A stretch of 27,751 nt of DNA from JAFKKS01 sp039808325 (lineage in GTDB: Bacteria; Pseudomonadota; Alphaproteobacteria; Rhizobiales; Xanthobacteraceae), in assembly GCA_039808325.1 (NCBI GenBank), contig JBDHSU010000047.1, positions 1-27,751 on the forward strand, in the 5' to 3' direction. Below, piece after piece: positions 1 through 7,519 of the stretch. The translations under genes were made by a program, and so were the position numbers. Positions within the stretch are counted from its first letter, which is position 1; the number at the start of each line of letters is the position of its first letter. A model generated the notes under the pieces. It ran no database searches. It was not told where the DNA came from and saw nothing but the letters and a program-made list of their open reading frames with translations.

Positions 1-1
1 C

Positions 2-259
2 GATCGTAACTACATCGCGCAAATTATCGCCGCTCATGCGGGCGTTCCGGAAGACGAAGCCAAGAAGCGCGTCGACACCGCCGTTCAGAACGTCAAGGAA
101 GCGGTCACCGCCGCGAAGGATGCGGCCGACAAGGCGCGCAAGTCCGCGGCGATCTTGGCCTTCTTGCTCGGCGCAGCTTCCATTTGCGCCGCCGGCGCGG
201 CGTACTGGGCGGCAAGCGCAGGAGGCGAACAACGCGACGAAGCGTTCCGCTCCGCCTGA
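2..259 (+). CDS. C-terminal fragment of a small membrane-anchored protein
   Basis: The reading frame enters from the left edge and ends at TGA 257-259, so only the last 85 residues are seen. They start DRNYIAQIIAAHAGV and continue as a highly charged, Ala-rich amphipathic stretch with repeated K/D/A spacing, probably helical. A hydrophobic segment of about 20 residues follows (AAILAFLLGAASICAAGAA), then a short polar tail rich in E, R and D. This looks like a soluble helical domain anchored by one C-terminal transmembrane helix. From memory it resembles a family annotated 'PhnA-like' or hypothetical membrane protein in Rhizobiales, where the sequence 'Y-A-V-A-G-A-E-KRVD' precedes the membrane helix, but I could not verify that. 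No function is assigned. The longer-looking ORF in the next frame over these bases is an antisense-like shadow rich in R, S and P. Confidence 0.6.
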   Translation, partial: DRNYIAQIIAAHAGVPEDEAKKRVDTAVQNVKEAVTAAKDAADKARKSAAILAFLLGAASICAAGAAYWAASAGGEQRDEAFRSA

Positions 260-265
260 TCCGAT

Positions 266-366
266 GAGAGCGTTTCGCTTTTGACGGATTCAAAAGCGAA
301 ACTTCGGGCTATTGCTTTGATGCGTTTTCTTTGCGCGAGCTGGTATCTCCTCCGCTTGAAAACGCT
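266..366. repeat. Dispersed intergenic repeat with two inverted repeats
   Basis: Two inverted repeats lie back to back just after the first gene. The first is a perfect 13-bp stem (272-284 with 290-302, GTTTCGCTTTTGA / TCAAAAGCGAAAC) around a 5-nt loop. The second has perfect 8-bp arms GCGTTTTC (322-329) and GAAAACGC (358-365) around 28 nt. The second unit resembles, from memory, a dispersed intergenic repeat of Bradyrhizobium/Rhodopseudomonas/Mesorhizobium genomes of the form GCGTTTTC...ACCGGTATCC...GAAAACGC; here the middle is a degenerate version, GAGCTGGTATCTCC. No T-run follows the first hairpin, so it is not an obvious intrinsic terminator. Family membership is recollection; the symmetry is directly visible. 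Confidence 0.6.
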
Positions 367-373
367 GCAGAGG

Positions 374-399
374 AAAAGGCACGGCGGCAAGTCGTGCCC
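374..399 (-). terminator. Possible intrinsic terminator of the 7472-532 operon
   Basis: Read on the minus strand this is GGCACG, a 9-nt loop, CGTGCC, then TTTTCC. The stem is 6-7 bp and GC-rich with a short T-run. It lies about 130 nt beyond the last stop codon of the minus-strand operon. The T-run is short and the distance long, so the call is tentative. Confidence 0.3.
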
Positions 400-531
400 T
401 TTCGGCGGGCCTGCTCTCCTGCCTGCGCCTGCTCCGCGACGCATTCGGCGCCGTCTTCCCGGGCCTCTTTTAATTCGCTGCTCCCGTATCCAAGCTCTCG
501 ACTGCCTTCGACCGAACAAGCCTTTATTGGC

Positions 532-1023
532 TCATGCGAGCGTGGAAAGGCGCTGTTGCACGTAGGGCACAAGCCCTCCGGCGTCGACGATGGCGCGAAT
601 AGCCGAGGGAAGACCTTCGCCATGATAGACATGGCCCTGATACTCGATCCGGCCGGACGCCATATCGATCTGTGCCGACGCGCCGTTTTTGGCGTCGCGC
701 GCAAAATCCGGACATGTGATGACCGGAAGTCCGATATTGATCGCGTTCCGGTAGAAAATCCGCGCGAAGCTCGCCGCGACGATGCACCCGACACCGACCG
801 CTTTGAGCGCAACGGGCGCATGTTCCCGCGACGATCCGGAACCGAAGTTACGCCCGGCGACGACAAAATCGCCCGGCTTGACGCGCGCCGTAAAGGTAGG
901 ATCGAGCCCTTCGAGGCAGTGCTTCGCCAATTCCTGCGGCTCACGCAACACGAGATAGCGCCCCGGCAAGATGACGTCAGTGTCGACGTGATCGCCGAAT
1001 TTGTGAATGACGCCGCCGATCAT
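532..1023 (-). CDS. LeuD-type hydro-lyase small subunit (short form)
   Basis: This 163-residue protein is the swivelling small subunit of an aconitase-superfamily dehydratase/hydratase. Seen: KFGDHVDTDVILPGRYL at residues 8-24, NFGSGSSREHAP at 59-70 (substrate-carboxylate loop) and YRNAINIGLP at 91-100. It is about 40 residues shorter than the LeuD of leucine biosynthesis and matches the short subfamily that includes archaeal isopropylmalate isomerase, homoaconitase and 2,3-dimethylmalate dehydratase small subunits. The variable loop after the first motif reads YLVLREP; in this family that loop influences which gamma substituent is accepted, so the substrate is open. The ATG start overlaps the large-subunit stop as ATGA, a classic coupling for two subunits of one enzyme. 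It is the last gene of the operon. Inferred role: with the large subunit, reversible hydration or isomerisation of a branched dicarboxylate taken up by the same operon, not leucine synthesis. Confidence 0.85.
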   Translation of the reverse strand: MIGGVIHKFGDHVDTDVILPGRYLVLREPQELAKHCLEGLDPTFTARVKPGDFVVAGRNFGSGSSREHAPVALKAVGVGCIVAASFARIFYRNAINIGLPVITCPDFARDAKNGASAQIDMASGRIEYQGHVYHGEGLPSAIRAIVDAGGLVPYVQQRLSTLA

Positions 1024-2303
1024 GCCACGGCCTTTCTTTCAGCAGTAACGTCGCCGGGATGAACGATCTCGCCGGCGACAGCGGCGGCGGCAGCGACCCA
1101 GGCATTTGCGAGAAAAACGCGTGCTTCCGGGTCGCCCATACGGCCACGGAAATTGCGATTGGTCGTCGCCACCGCTGTTTCGCCCTTGGCGAGGATACCC
1201 ATATGGCCACCGAAGCAAGCACCGCACGTCGACACGGAGATCGAAGCCCCGGCTTCAGAAATGACGTCGAGCAACCCCTCGCGCATCGCAGCGCGATAGA
1301 TCGCATGCGTCGCCGGAACAACAATGAGCCGGACACCGGGCGCGACGCGACGGCCACGCAAGATACTCGCCGCCTGCCGCAAATCAGTAAGCGTTCCGTT
1401 CGAGCAATTGCCGATATAGACTTGGTCGACACGCGTGCCCTTGAGCTCCGAGACAGGGACACCGTTGGCAGGCGACGGCGGCACAGCGACCACCGGCTCG
1501 AGCGCCGAAAGGTCGATCCGCTGCCGTGCGCGATAGGTAGCCCCTGCATCGGCGGCGACGGCATGCCCAGACGGCGCCCCATGCGCGGCGGCATAGGCGA
1601 AGACCTGATCGTCGGCCTCCATGATGCAGGTCTCCGCTCCGCCTTCGACTGCCATGTTGGCAACGGCGAAACGCTCGTCGACATTGAGCGCTTGCAGACC
1701 GGGCCCGCCAAATTCCAGGGCAGCGTAAAGCGCGCCGTCAGAACCGATACGGCGGATGAGTTCGAGGATCACATCCTTGCCTGTAATGTAGGGCGCCTGC
1801 GACCCTTCCAAATCGACGCGGATGGCATCGGGAACGCGTAGCCACAGTTCGCCGAGCGCGAGGGCAGCGGCGAGATCGGTCGAGCCGAAGCCGATACCGG
1901 ACGCATTCAACGCGCCGGCTGTGCAGGTGTGTGAATCCGCACCGAACACCAGCGCGCCCGGATACACTTTGCCAATCTCGGCCAACACCGCATGCTCGAT
2001 GCCACCGTTGCCGCTGTCGTAGTAATGGACGATGCCCTGCTCCCTGCCGAAGTCACGCAGGATGCGGATCGCCTCGGCGCTCTGTACATCTTTGGCTGGC
2101 GAAAAGTGATCGGCGACAAGAACGACGCGATCGGGATCGAATACCTTGGTCGCGCCCATCGTCCTGAACGGCTCGAATGCGAACGGTCCGCTGATATCGT
2201 TGAGCATGACGACATCCGGCCGCACCGTGACAATTTCGCCGGCCCGAACGGATTTCTCTTTCGCATGCGCGGCAAAAATCTTCTCGGTCATGGTGAGCGG
2301 CAT
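1020..2303 (-). CDS. LeuC-type hydro-lyase large subunit (4Fe-4S)
   Basis: This 427-residue protein carries the iron-sulphur cluster of an aconitase-superfamily heterodimer. Candidate cluster ligands are C300 (IGNCSNG) and C360 and C363 (STCGACFGG). Other family motifs are ADHFSPA (64-70), GADSHTCTAG (121-130) and TNRNFRGRMG (381-390). The length fits the short LeuC subfamily (homoaconitase, archaeal IPM isomerase, dimethylmalate dehydratase) and not the roughly 470-residue LeuC of enterobacterial leucine synthesis. The ATG at 2303 is preceded by AAGGAG at good spacing; an in-frame ATG four codons in is a less likely alternative. It lies 21 nt after the DUF6282 gene and overlaps the small-subunit gene by 4 nt. 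Family knowledge gives syn/anti elimination or addition of water on a 2- or 3-hydroxy dicarboxylate. The specific substrate is not determined by sequence; the neighbouring lyase suggests the product is a 2-hydroxy acid ready for retro-aldol cleavage. Confidence 0.88.
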   Translation of the reverse strand: MPLTMTEKIFAAHAKEKSVRAGEIVTVRPDVVMLNDISGPFAFEPFRTMGATKVFDPDRVVLVADHFSPAKDVQSAEAIRILRDFGREQGIVHYYDSGNGGIEHAVLAEIGKVYPGALVFGADSHTCTAGALNASGIGFGSTDLAAALALGELWLRVPDAIRVDLEGSQAPYITGKDVILELIRRIGSDGALYAALEFGGPGLQALNVDERFAVANMAVEGGAETCIMEADDQVFAYAAAHGAPSGHAVAADAGATYRARQRIDLSALEPVVAVPPSPANGVPVSELKGTRVDQVYIGNCSNGTLTDLRQAASILRGRRVAPGVRLIVVPATHAIYRAAMREGLLDVISEAGASISVSTCGACFGGHMGILAKGETAVATTNRNFRGRMGDPEARVFLANAWVAAAAAVAGEIVHPGDVTAERKAVA

Positions 2304-2324
2304 GGGTCGTACTCCTTCGAACCG

Positions 2325-3281
2325 TCAGTGGCCGTAAGGATGCGCCGGACAAGGCAAGCTCTTCAAGCCGAGCAGGCGCATCGGGTTGTCGCGCAGCATC
2401 TTGCGGACATCATCGGAGGCCACGCCCAGCGAAAGGAACGTACCAGCCAGCATCCGCAGCGTTTCAGATGCGGGTGGCGCCCATTCGAAAAAATAGTCCG
2501 TCGTGATCACGGCATTCTCCGCTTTGATCTCGGCGATGATCTCGGCCGCGGTCTTCGGACTGATGCGCTGGAACGCGGGCAGCATTCCCAGAACGCAGAA
2601 TTCGCAAACAGCGTTAAGCTGTACCATGTCGCGGATCTGCTCGCGGCTGGCGCCCACCGAGTGACTATCGGGATGCGAAAACACGACCGTATCAATGCCG
2701 AAATCCTTCGCGCGCTGCGCCAGAGCGATGCTTTCCTCCGGCGATATGTGGCCGGTGCAAACCAGCATCTTATGCTCGGCTGCCACCGCGAGGCATTCGC
2801 AGACCTCAGGGCGGACGCGGCCGCTCTCGTCAGTGACACGAAGGCCGCTATCAACCGAGAAACCCGATGCGCACTTGAGATGACCACGCAGATAATGACT
2901 CATGCCTCCTCGCGCACGGTCATGCGCCGCGCCCCAGGTCGGAAAGAATACGACCTTCGCCCCCTGCAAGGCGGCCGACTCCAGCGACACCGGCTGAAAG
3001 CCGCCGACCGCATGATTGAGCGTGATCGACGGGATCACCTCGATACCAGGAACCGCTCGCTTGAGATGGTAGGCACGCCCGACGGTCGGAAACATGTGCG
3101 ACTTGAGCACGATCCCCGCCATCCCCGCGGTACGCGCGATGGTGAATTCATCCACGTCTTCGTTGCGCGTGCGCAGATCGAAGCTGATCTCCGGATAACC
3201 GTGGTGGTGCAGGTCGAAGGCGCCTTCGACCAGCTTGTCGGCTTCGGTCGGGCCGCCAGCGGCGGCAAGATAGTCGGTCAC
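2325..3281 (-). CDS. DUF6282 family amidohydrolase-like protein
   Basis: This 318-residue protein matches what I know as DUF6282, a family without assigned function. It has candidate metal ligands in the order expected of an amidohydrolase-type TIM barrel: DLHHHGYP (H25 and H27), VLKSH (K60, H62), TGHIS (H178), FSHPDSHS (H203) and TTDYF (D262). The spacing over the chain, with HxH near the N-terminus, His in the middle and Asp late, supports a metal-dependent hydrolase or decarboxylase fold. No signal peptide is seen, so it should be cytoplasmic. The start is GTG at 3281, which overlaps the lyase stop as GTGA. That tight coupling between lyase and hydro-lyase genes implies it acts in the same pathway, for example opening a lactone or removing a group before hydration. 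The reaction itself is inference. Confidence 0.75.
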   Translation of the reverse strand: MTDYLAAAGGPTEADKLVEGAFDLHHHGYPEISFDLRTRNEDVDEFTIARTAGMAGIVLKSHMFPTVGRAYHLKRAVPGIEVIPSITLNHAVGGFQPVSLESAALQGAKVVFFPTWGAAHDRARGGMSHYLRGHLKCASGFSVDSGLRVTDESGRVRPEVCECLAVAAEHKMLVCTGHISPEESIALAQRAKDFGIDTVVFSHPDSHSVGASREQIRDMVQLNAVCEFCVLGMLPAFQRISPKTAAEIIAEIKAENAVITTDYFFEWAPPASETLRMLAGTFLSLGVASDDVRKMLRDNPMRLLGLKSLPCPAHPYGH

Positions 3282-4156
3282 GATACTTTACTCCGTTGCA
3301 GAATATCGGCCTCGAAGGCACGGATCTCCGTCATGCCGAGCGCGGCATTCGTGGCGTCGAGGCTTGCCATCCGCTCGACCCAGGCGCGGGAATCTCCCGA
3401 CTGTTTGAGCGAAGTAAGAAAATCCGACACGATCTTGATGTTGAGCCGCACGGTACTGCTCGGGAACAGCGCGATCTTGTAGCCGAGCGTCTGCAGTTCG
3501 GCGGCGGAGAGGAGCGGCGTCTTTCCAGTCTCCGACATGTTGGCGAGCAATGGCGCATCGACCTCGCGGGCGATGATCTCGAGTTCCCCAAGCGATTCCG
3601 GTCCATCGACGAAGATCACGTCGGCGCCGACTTCGCGGAAGCGGCGGCAGCGGCGAACTGCCTCTTCGATTCCATGCGGGCCGCGCGCATCGGTGCGCGC
3701 GACGATAACGAGATCCTCGCGGCGCGCAGCGAGCGCCGCATCCACCTTACGTATGGCGACCTCGAACGGCTCGACGATCTTTCCGTCCATGTGCCCGCAT
3801 CGCTTGGGCCACGACTGATCTTCGATCTGCACCGCGGCGACGCCGAGACCCTCCATGCCGCGCACCGTCCGGCGCACATTCGCGATATCGCCGTAACCTG
3901 TGTCGCAATCGACGATCAACGGCAGGTCGGTGACCTGGCGCGTCGCCCGTATCATGTCTTCGATCTCGCCGTAAGCGACGAGCCCGATATCCGGCAACGC
4001 GTAACGGGCGGCGGCGGTGGCATAGCCGCTGACATAACCCGCCTGGAAGCCGGCCTGCTCGATCAGACGTAGCTCGAGCGGGGACCCGCCGCCCGGGACG
4101 ACGACGATATCGGGACCTTGCAGAAGATGGCGAAGCGTTGCGGCGGGCGTTGTCAT
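3278..4156 (-). CDS. Isocitrate lyase/PEP mutase-family lyase
   Basis: This 292-residue protein is a TIM-barrel enzyme of the isocitrate lyase/PEP mutase superfamily, which cleave 2-hydroxy acids by retro-aldol chemistry to pyruvate or glyoxylate plus a carboxylate. Seen: Mg-binding stretch DCDTGYGD (83-90), VQIEDQ (109-114), the lyase signature KRCGH (118-122) with the catalytic-type Cys120, and ARTDAR further on. The Cys-containing signature favours true C-C lyases (methylisocitrate, dimethylmalate, oxaloacetate-type) over PEP mutase, which lacks it. At 292 residues it is the short form, not the roughly 430-residue glyoxylate-cycle isocitrate lyase. The ATG directly abuts the upstream permease stop (TAAATG), and the gene end overlaps the DUF6282 start by 4 nt. 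Paired with the LeuCD-type hydro-lyase, it parallels dimethylmalate dehydratase plus 2,3-dimethylmalate lyase. The actual substrate is unknown. Confidence 0.85.
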   Translation of the reverse strand: MTTPAATLRHLLQGPDIVVVPGGGSPLELRLIEQAGFQAGYVSGYATAAARYALPDIGLVAYGEIEDMIRATRQVTDLPLIVDCDTGYGDIANVRRTVRGMEGLGVAAVQIEDQSWPKRCGHMDGKIVEPFEVAIRKVDAALAARREDLVIVARTDARGPHGIEEAVRRCRRFREVGADVIFVDGPESLGELEIIAREVDAPLLANMSETGKTPLLSAAELQTLGYKIALFPSSTVRLNIKIVSDFLTSLKQSGDSRAWVERMASLDATNAALGMTEIRAFEADILQRSKVS

Positions 4157-4933
4157 TTACGGGGACACCTTGCGTGGTTGCCATACAGCGAGACGGCGCT
4201 CGATCAAGCCGATCGACCAATCGATCAATCCGGCGATCACAAGTGCGAGAAAGATTCCAAAATAGACTTCCGGAGTTTTGAACATCGTCCGATTTTGCGT
4301 GATCAGGAATCCAATCCCGTCGGTCGCCGCCATCATTTCGGCGACGATCACGCCGATCGTCACCAGCGCGCCGCCGAGACGCAGACCTGAGAGAATCGCG
4401 GGGAATGCGGCAGGGACCAATATCTGAAAAAGGATTTGTGTGCGCGTCGCTCCCATGCTGCGCGCCGCACAGATCAAGGTCGGATCGATCATCTGCATGC
4501 CGGCGGCGGTCGCGAGCACCATTGGAAACAGTCCGTAAACGCCGGCAAAAATCACTTTCGATTCAGGGCCAATGCCGATCCATGCCGTCAGCAGCGGATA
4601 AATTACGACGAGCGGAACGGCGTAGAGGGAACTAACGAGCGGCAACACCGTCCCGCGCAGCGGCCGAACTGAGCCAAGGATGAGGCCGATCAATCCGCCG
4701 AGTCCGTAGGCAATCAAAAGACCAAGCGCGATCTCGCCGATGGTGACGACAAGCGCACGCGCGAATACCTGATGCTCCGCGATGCCGGCCGCCAATGTCG
4801 CGGACGGCGGTGCGATCAGTACCTTGGGGATCATATCGAGACGAGGCAGCATCTCCCATGCCACCAAAATCGCCGCAAGAACAAGAAGCCGCAGCGCGGC
4901 AGGAGACAGGATATGGCGCTTCTTCGTCACCAT
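4157..4933 (-). CDS. NitT/TauT-type ABC permease (second)
   Basis: This 258-residue inner-membrane permease of the nitrate/sulfonate/taurine type has about six hydrophobic segments: LRLLVLAAILVAWEML near the N-terminus, LIAYGLGGLIGLILG, VVIYPLLTAWIGIG, VYGLFPMVLATAAGM, LRLGGALVTIGVIVAEMM and FGIFLALVIAGLIDW. The cytoplasmic EAA-like coupling loop reads AARSMGATRTQILFQILVPAAFPAIL. I place the start at ATG 4933, preceded by AAGGA with 6-nt spacing; the longer frame begins with TTG at 4960, inside the ATPase gene. It starts 2 nt after the ATPase stop and abuts the lyase gene. It is one of two different permeases in this operon, so the transporter is probably a heterodimer in the membrane, served by the one ATPase. 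Substrate inferred from context: an organic acid that the downstream enzymes degrade. Confidence 0.88.
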   Translation of the reverse strand: MVTKKRHILSPAALRLLVLAAILVAWEMLPRLDMIPKVLIAPPSATLAAGIAEHQVFARALVVTIGEIALGLLIAYGLGGLIGLILGSVRPLRGTVLPLVSSLYAVPLVVIYPLLTAWIGIGPESKVIFAGVYGLFPMVLATAAGMQMIDPTLICAARSMGATRTQILFQILVPAAFPAILSGLRLGGALVTIGVIVAEMMAATDGIGFLITQNRTMFKTPEVYFGIFLALVIAGLIDWSIGLIERRLAVWQPRKVSP

Positions 4934-4935
4934 CC

Positions 4936-5745
4936 TCAATCCTTGCGGATCGATCGCCAAATGCGCTCGCGTAGACGACCGAACGTTTCAGTCGCCATCA
5001 TCTCGTAAGTTCGCGGCCGCTCGAGTGGAATGTCGATTCGATCGATGATGCGGCCAGGGCGACGGCTCATGACCAGCACCTCGTCGCAAAGATAGACCGC
5101 CTCGGTGAGGCTGTGCGTGACGAAGATCACGGTCTTCTGTCGCTGCCCCCAGATGCGCAGCAGTTCATCACCCATTGTCAGTCGCGTCTGTTCGTCAAGC
5201 GCCGCGAAAGGCTCGTCCATGAGCAGGACCTTCGGATCCTGGCTGAAGCCGCGCGCGATCGAAACACGCTGGCGCATGCCGCCGGAAAGCTCATGTGGCA
5301 AGCGATCACCGAAGCCGCGCAGCCCGACCATTTCGAGCAGCGCTTCGGCGCGTTGGCGCCGCTCGGCTTTGCCGACGCCGCGCAACTTGAGCGGAAATTC
5401 GATGTTCTCCAGTGCTGTCTTCCAGGGGAGCAAGCTCGCTTCCTGAAAAACGACGCCGATTTCCTCCGGCTCCGGCTTGGTGAGCGGCTTGCCGCGGATC
5501 AAGATGCGGCCGCCGCTCGGCCTCTGCAACCCGGCAAGCATCAAGAGAAGCGATGACTTACCGCAACCGGAGGGACCGACAACACCAACGAAGCGCTGCG
5601 CCGGAACGACGAAGTCAATGTTCTGCAGCGCCTCAACGGGACCGGACGCCGACTCATAGACATGCGTCAGCGCCTCGACCGCGACGTCCGGCATATCCGT
5701 CGCGCCCTGCGCCATCGGGTTGAGCTTCGTCATCACACGCGCCAT
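4936..5745 (-). CDS. NitT/TauT-type ABC transporter ATPase
   Basis: This 269-residue nucleotide-binding subunit powers the importer encoded around it. Seen: Walker A GPSGCGKS (57-64), Q-loop Q101 in VVFQEASLLPW, signature LSGGMRQR (153-160), Walker B VLLMDEPF (173-180) and the switch His in FVTHSLTEA. The sequence VVFQEASLLPW and the short C-terminus without a regulatory domain are typical of the SsuB/TauB/NrtD group. The ATG at 5745 lies inside the end of the upstream permease gene. A second in-frame ATG at 5733 forms TGATG with that gene's stop and is an equally reasonable, translationally coupled start giving 265 residues. Neither has a strong Shine-Dalgarno sequence. Confidence 0.9.
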   Translation of the reverse strand: MARVMTKLNPMAQGATDMPDVAVEALTHVYESASGPVEALQNIDFVVPAQRFVGVVGPSGCGKSSLLLMLAGLQRPSGGRILIRGKPLTKPEPEEIGVVFQEASLLPWKTALENIEFPLKLRGVGKAERRQRAEALLEMVGLRGFGDRLPHELSGGMRQRVSIARGFSQDPKVLLMDEPFAALDEQTRLTMGDELLRIWGQRQKTVIFVTHSLTEAVYLCDEVLVMSRRPGRIIDRIDIPLERPRTYEMMATETFGRLRERIWRSIRKD

Positions 5746-6482
5746 CGCCCGACCCGATATTCGTACCAGCGCAACGTCTCATTCACGACGATCGACAACA
5801 GCGCGACGAGGATGATGCCGGCGAATAAATCCGGAATGTTGAAGCTTTGCCCCCATTCGGAAATTTTCGAGCCGACGCCCGCGCGCGATACATACATCTC
5901 CGCGAACACGACGCCGGTGATATTGAAGATGACGCCGAGCCGCGCGCCTTCAAGGATCAACGGAAGCATCGCCGGCCAGTAGACTTCGCGATAAAGCTGC
6001 CAGTTCGTGGCGCCATTTGCCCGCGCCACGCGGATGAGCTCCGCCGGCACGCTCGATGCCGCCGCAATCGTCGCGATCACCAGAACGAAGATCGCCTGGA
6101 ACACGCCGAACGCGACCTTCTGGGAGAAGCCGATGCCGAAAATGAGAATGAAGATCGGTAGGAAAACCGACTTCGGCACACTGGCGAGGAAGTAGAAGAA
6201 CGGGCGAAAGGCGGCGCCAAGATATTCGTTCTCCTTCAACAACAATCCAAGCCCGACGCCGATCGGAGCGACGATGATGCAGGCGAGCAGGACCTCGCTC
6301 ACCGTCACCCAAAGGTGCTTCAGGAAAGAAGGATCGGTGAGCAGCCCGGCCGCATGCACGGCCACGGTGGAGAATGGGGGCAAGAGTTGCGGATTGACTG
6401 CCCCGAGCCGTGACGCCGTCTCCCATGCCGCCAGCGCGCCCGCAACGATTGCGAGCTGCACCAGCGCATGTTGTCCTTTCAT
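5733..6482 (-). CDS. NitT/TauT-type ABC permease (first)
   Basis: This 249-residue integral membrane permease has hydrophobic segments at LVQLAIVAGALAAW, EVLLACIIVAPIGVGLGLLL, PFFYFLASVPKSVFLPIFILIFGIGF, VAFGVFQAIFVLVIATIAA, LGVIFNITGVVFAEMYV and LFAGIILVALLSIVV. The coupling loop is IRVARANGATNWQLYREVYWPAMLPLIL, which contains the EAA-like Gly. It begins 21 nt after the substrate-binding-protein stop, with only a weak ribosome site, and its end overlaps the ATPase gene. The protein differs clearly from the second permease at 4157-4933, so this is a two-permease importer and not a duplication. The operon position right after the binding protein is standard for this transporter class. Confidence 0.9.
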   Translation of the reverse strand: MKGQHALVQLAIVAGALAAWETASRLGAVNPQLLPPFSTVAVHAAGLLTDPSFLKHLWVTVSEVLLACIIVAPIGVGLGLLLKENEYLGAAFRPFFYFLASVPKSVFLPIFILIFGIGFSQKVAFGVFQAIFVLVIATIAAASSVPAELIRVARANGATNWQLYREVYWPAMLPLILEGARLGVIFNITGVVFAEMYVSRAGVGSKISEWGQSFNIPDLFAGIILVALLSIVVNETLRWYEYRVGRWRV

Positions 6483-6503
6483 CGCACGCCGCCCGTCGCC
6501 GTT

Positions 6504-7472
6504 TTACGGCGTAATCGTCTGCACCGGCACGAACTGCGTGGTGAAGATCTCCTTCGGTGGCGGAAGATTGGCAAGGCCAGCCAATTTTCCGAGCTCCAGG
6601 GACTCGGCGACCCACTCTTCCTTCATTTCGCCGTTGTCGGAGAGGCCCATGATCGTATTCTCGAACTCGGCCTTGGCCACCGCCTCGTCAAACTTAGTTT
6701 GCTCCTGGATGAATTTGATCGACCAAGCCGGATTGGCCTTCATATATTTGATGGCGCTGAACAGGCCGACAAGCGCGCGCTTGATGGCGTCAGGATTGTC
6801 CTTGAGCATCTTGTCGGACGCGATCCAAACGTCGGGAAGGTTCGGCTTCATATCCTTGCCGAGATCGACAAGCGTGCGTCCGTCGCCCGAAATCGCGAGG
6901 CGATAGCTCAATGGCGGAAAGGCGACGATGGCGTCGACATTGCCGCTGATGAGATTGGGAATAAGTCCGCCGCCGCCGACCGGCACGCGCGTGACGGCAC
7001 CGCCGGCGCGATTGGCCACCCATAGCGCGAAAAAGTCCGTGGTCGAGCCGTTCGCGGAGATGCCGATCTTCTTGCCCACGAGTTGCTTGGGATCGGTGAT
7101 CGGCGAATCCTTCTTCACCATGATCTGCCAGCCGCGTGGCGTGATCGTGCCGGCGCTGACGATTGTCGCCTTGACGCCGCGGCTGCGCGCCAAGGCGAGC
7201 CCGGGCGGGAAGAAATTGATGAGATCGACTTCGCCTGCCGCCAACCCCTCCATCGAGGCCGAGCCGCCGCTGAAATTCGTGAACTCGACCTTTACTCCTG
7301 CCTTCTCGAAAAGACCGAGCTTCTGCCCTGCGATGATCGGGATGACGGGACCGTAATTGCCTGTCCCGCCAACTCGCACCGTCGGCGTCTGCGCCGCGGC
7401 CGTGGACAACAGACTGGCGATGCAGGTGAAGGCGCCGACGGCGATCGCAACGGCGCGTCCGGTAAGCAGCAT
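6504..7472 (-). CDS. NitT/TauT-type substrate-binding protein
   Basis: This 322-residue periplasmic binding protein of the NMT1/SsuA-like class captures the substrate for the two-permease importer. A Sec signal peptide is visible: a short basic start (MLLTGR), a hydrophobic core (AVAIAVGAFTCIASLL) and a likely AxA cleavage site before Q28. The mature protein opens with TVRVGGTGNYGPVIPI, followed by AGQKLGLFEKAGVKVEF, the typical first strand-helix unit of this class. The ATG at 7472 has a strong AGGGAG ribosome site with good spacing. The frame is open further upstream to 7853, but that would run through the promoter and operator and into the divergent regulator, so I reject it. First gene of the eight-gene operon. 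The ligand is not readable from sequence. Confidence 0.9.
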   Translation of the reverse strand: MLLTGRAVAIAVGAFTCIASLLSTAAAQTPTVRVGGTGNYGPVIPIIAGQKLGLFEKAGVKVEFTNFSGGSASMEGLAAGEVDLINFFPPGLALARSRGVKATIVSAGTITPRGWQIMVKKDSPITDPKQLVGKKIGISANGSTTDFFALWVANRAGGAVTRVPVGGGGLIPNLISGNVDAIVAFPPLSYRLAISGDGRTLVDLGKDMKPNLPDVWIASDKMLKDNPDAIKRALVGLFSAIKYMKANPAWSIKFIQEQTKFDEAVAKAEFENTIMGLSDNGEMKEEWVAESLELGKLAGLANLPPPKEIFTTQFVPVQTITP

Positions 7473-7519
7473 TTGGTTCTCCCTGGCGTGGATGAAGGCC
7501 GCTCGTCTTAGGTCGAGCT

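Noticed and set aside
272..302. 13-bp hairpin as intrinsic terminator of the first gene
   Set aside because: The stem is perfect but no T-run follows on either strand; better explained as part of the dispersed repeat.
85..519. Minus-strand ORF over the first gene and the repeat
   Set aside because: Arg/Ala/Ser-rich translation crossing a palindromic repeat and the antisense of the first gene; no motif.
532..2303. Reading the LeuC/LeuD-type pair as leucine biosynthesis leuCD
   Set aside because: Both subunits are the short form, and the genes end an uptake/lyase operon under a LacI-type repressor with no leuA or leuB nearby.
1992..3482. 496-codon plus-strand ORF across the LeuC-like and DUF6282 genes
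   Set aside because: Antisense shadow in high-GC coding DNA: rich in R, A, D and H with no family motif, while the minus strand carries well-conserved enzyme motifs in continuous frames.
3278..4156. Glyoxylate-cycle isocitrate lyase (aceA)
   Set aside because: Only 292 residues against roughly 430 or more for AceA, no malate synthase nearby, and overall pattern of the short methylisocitrate/dimethylmalate lyase group.
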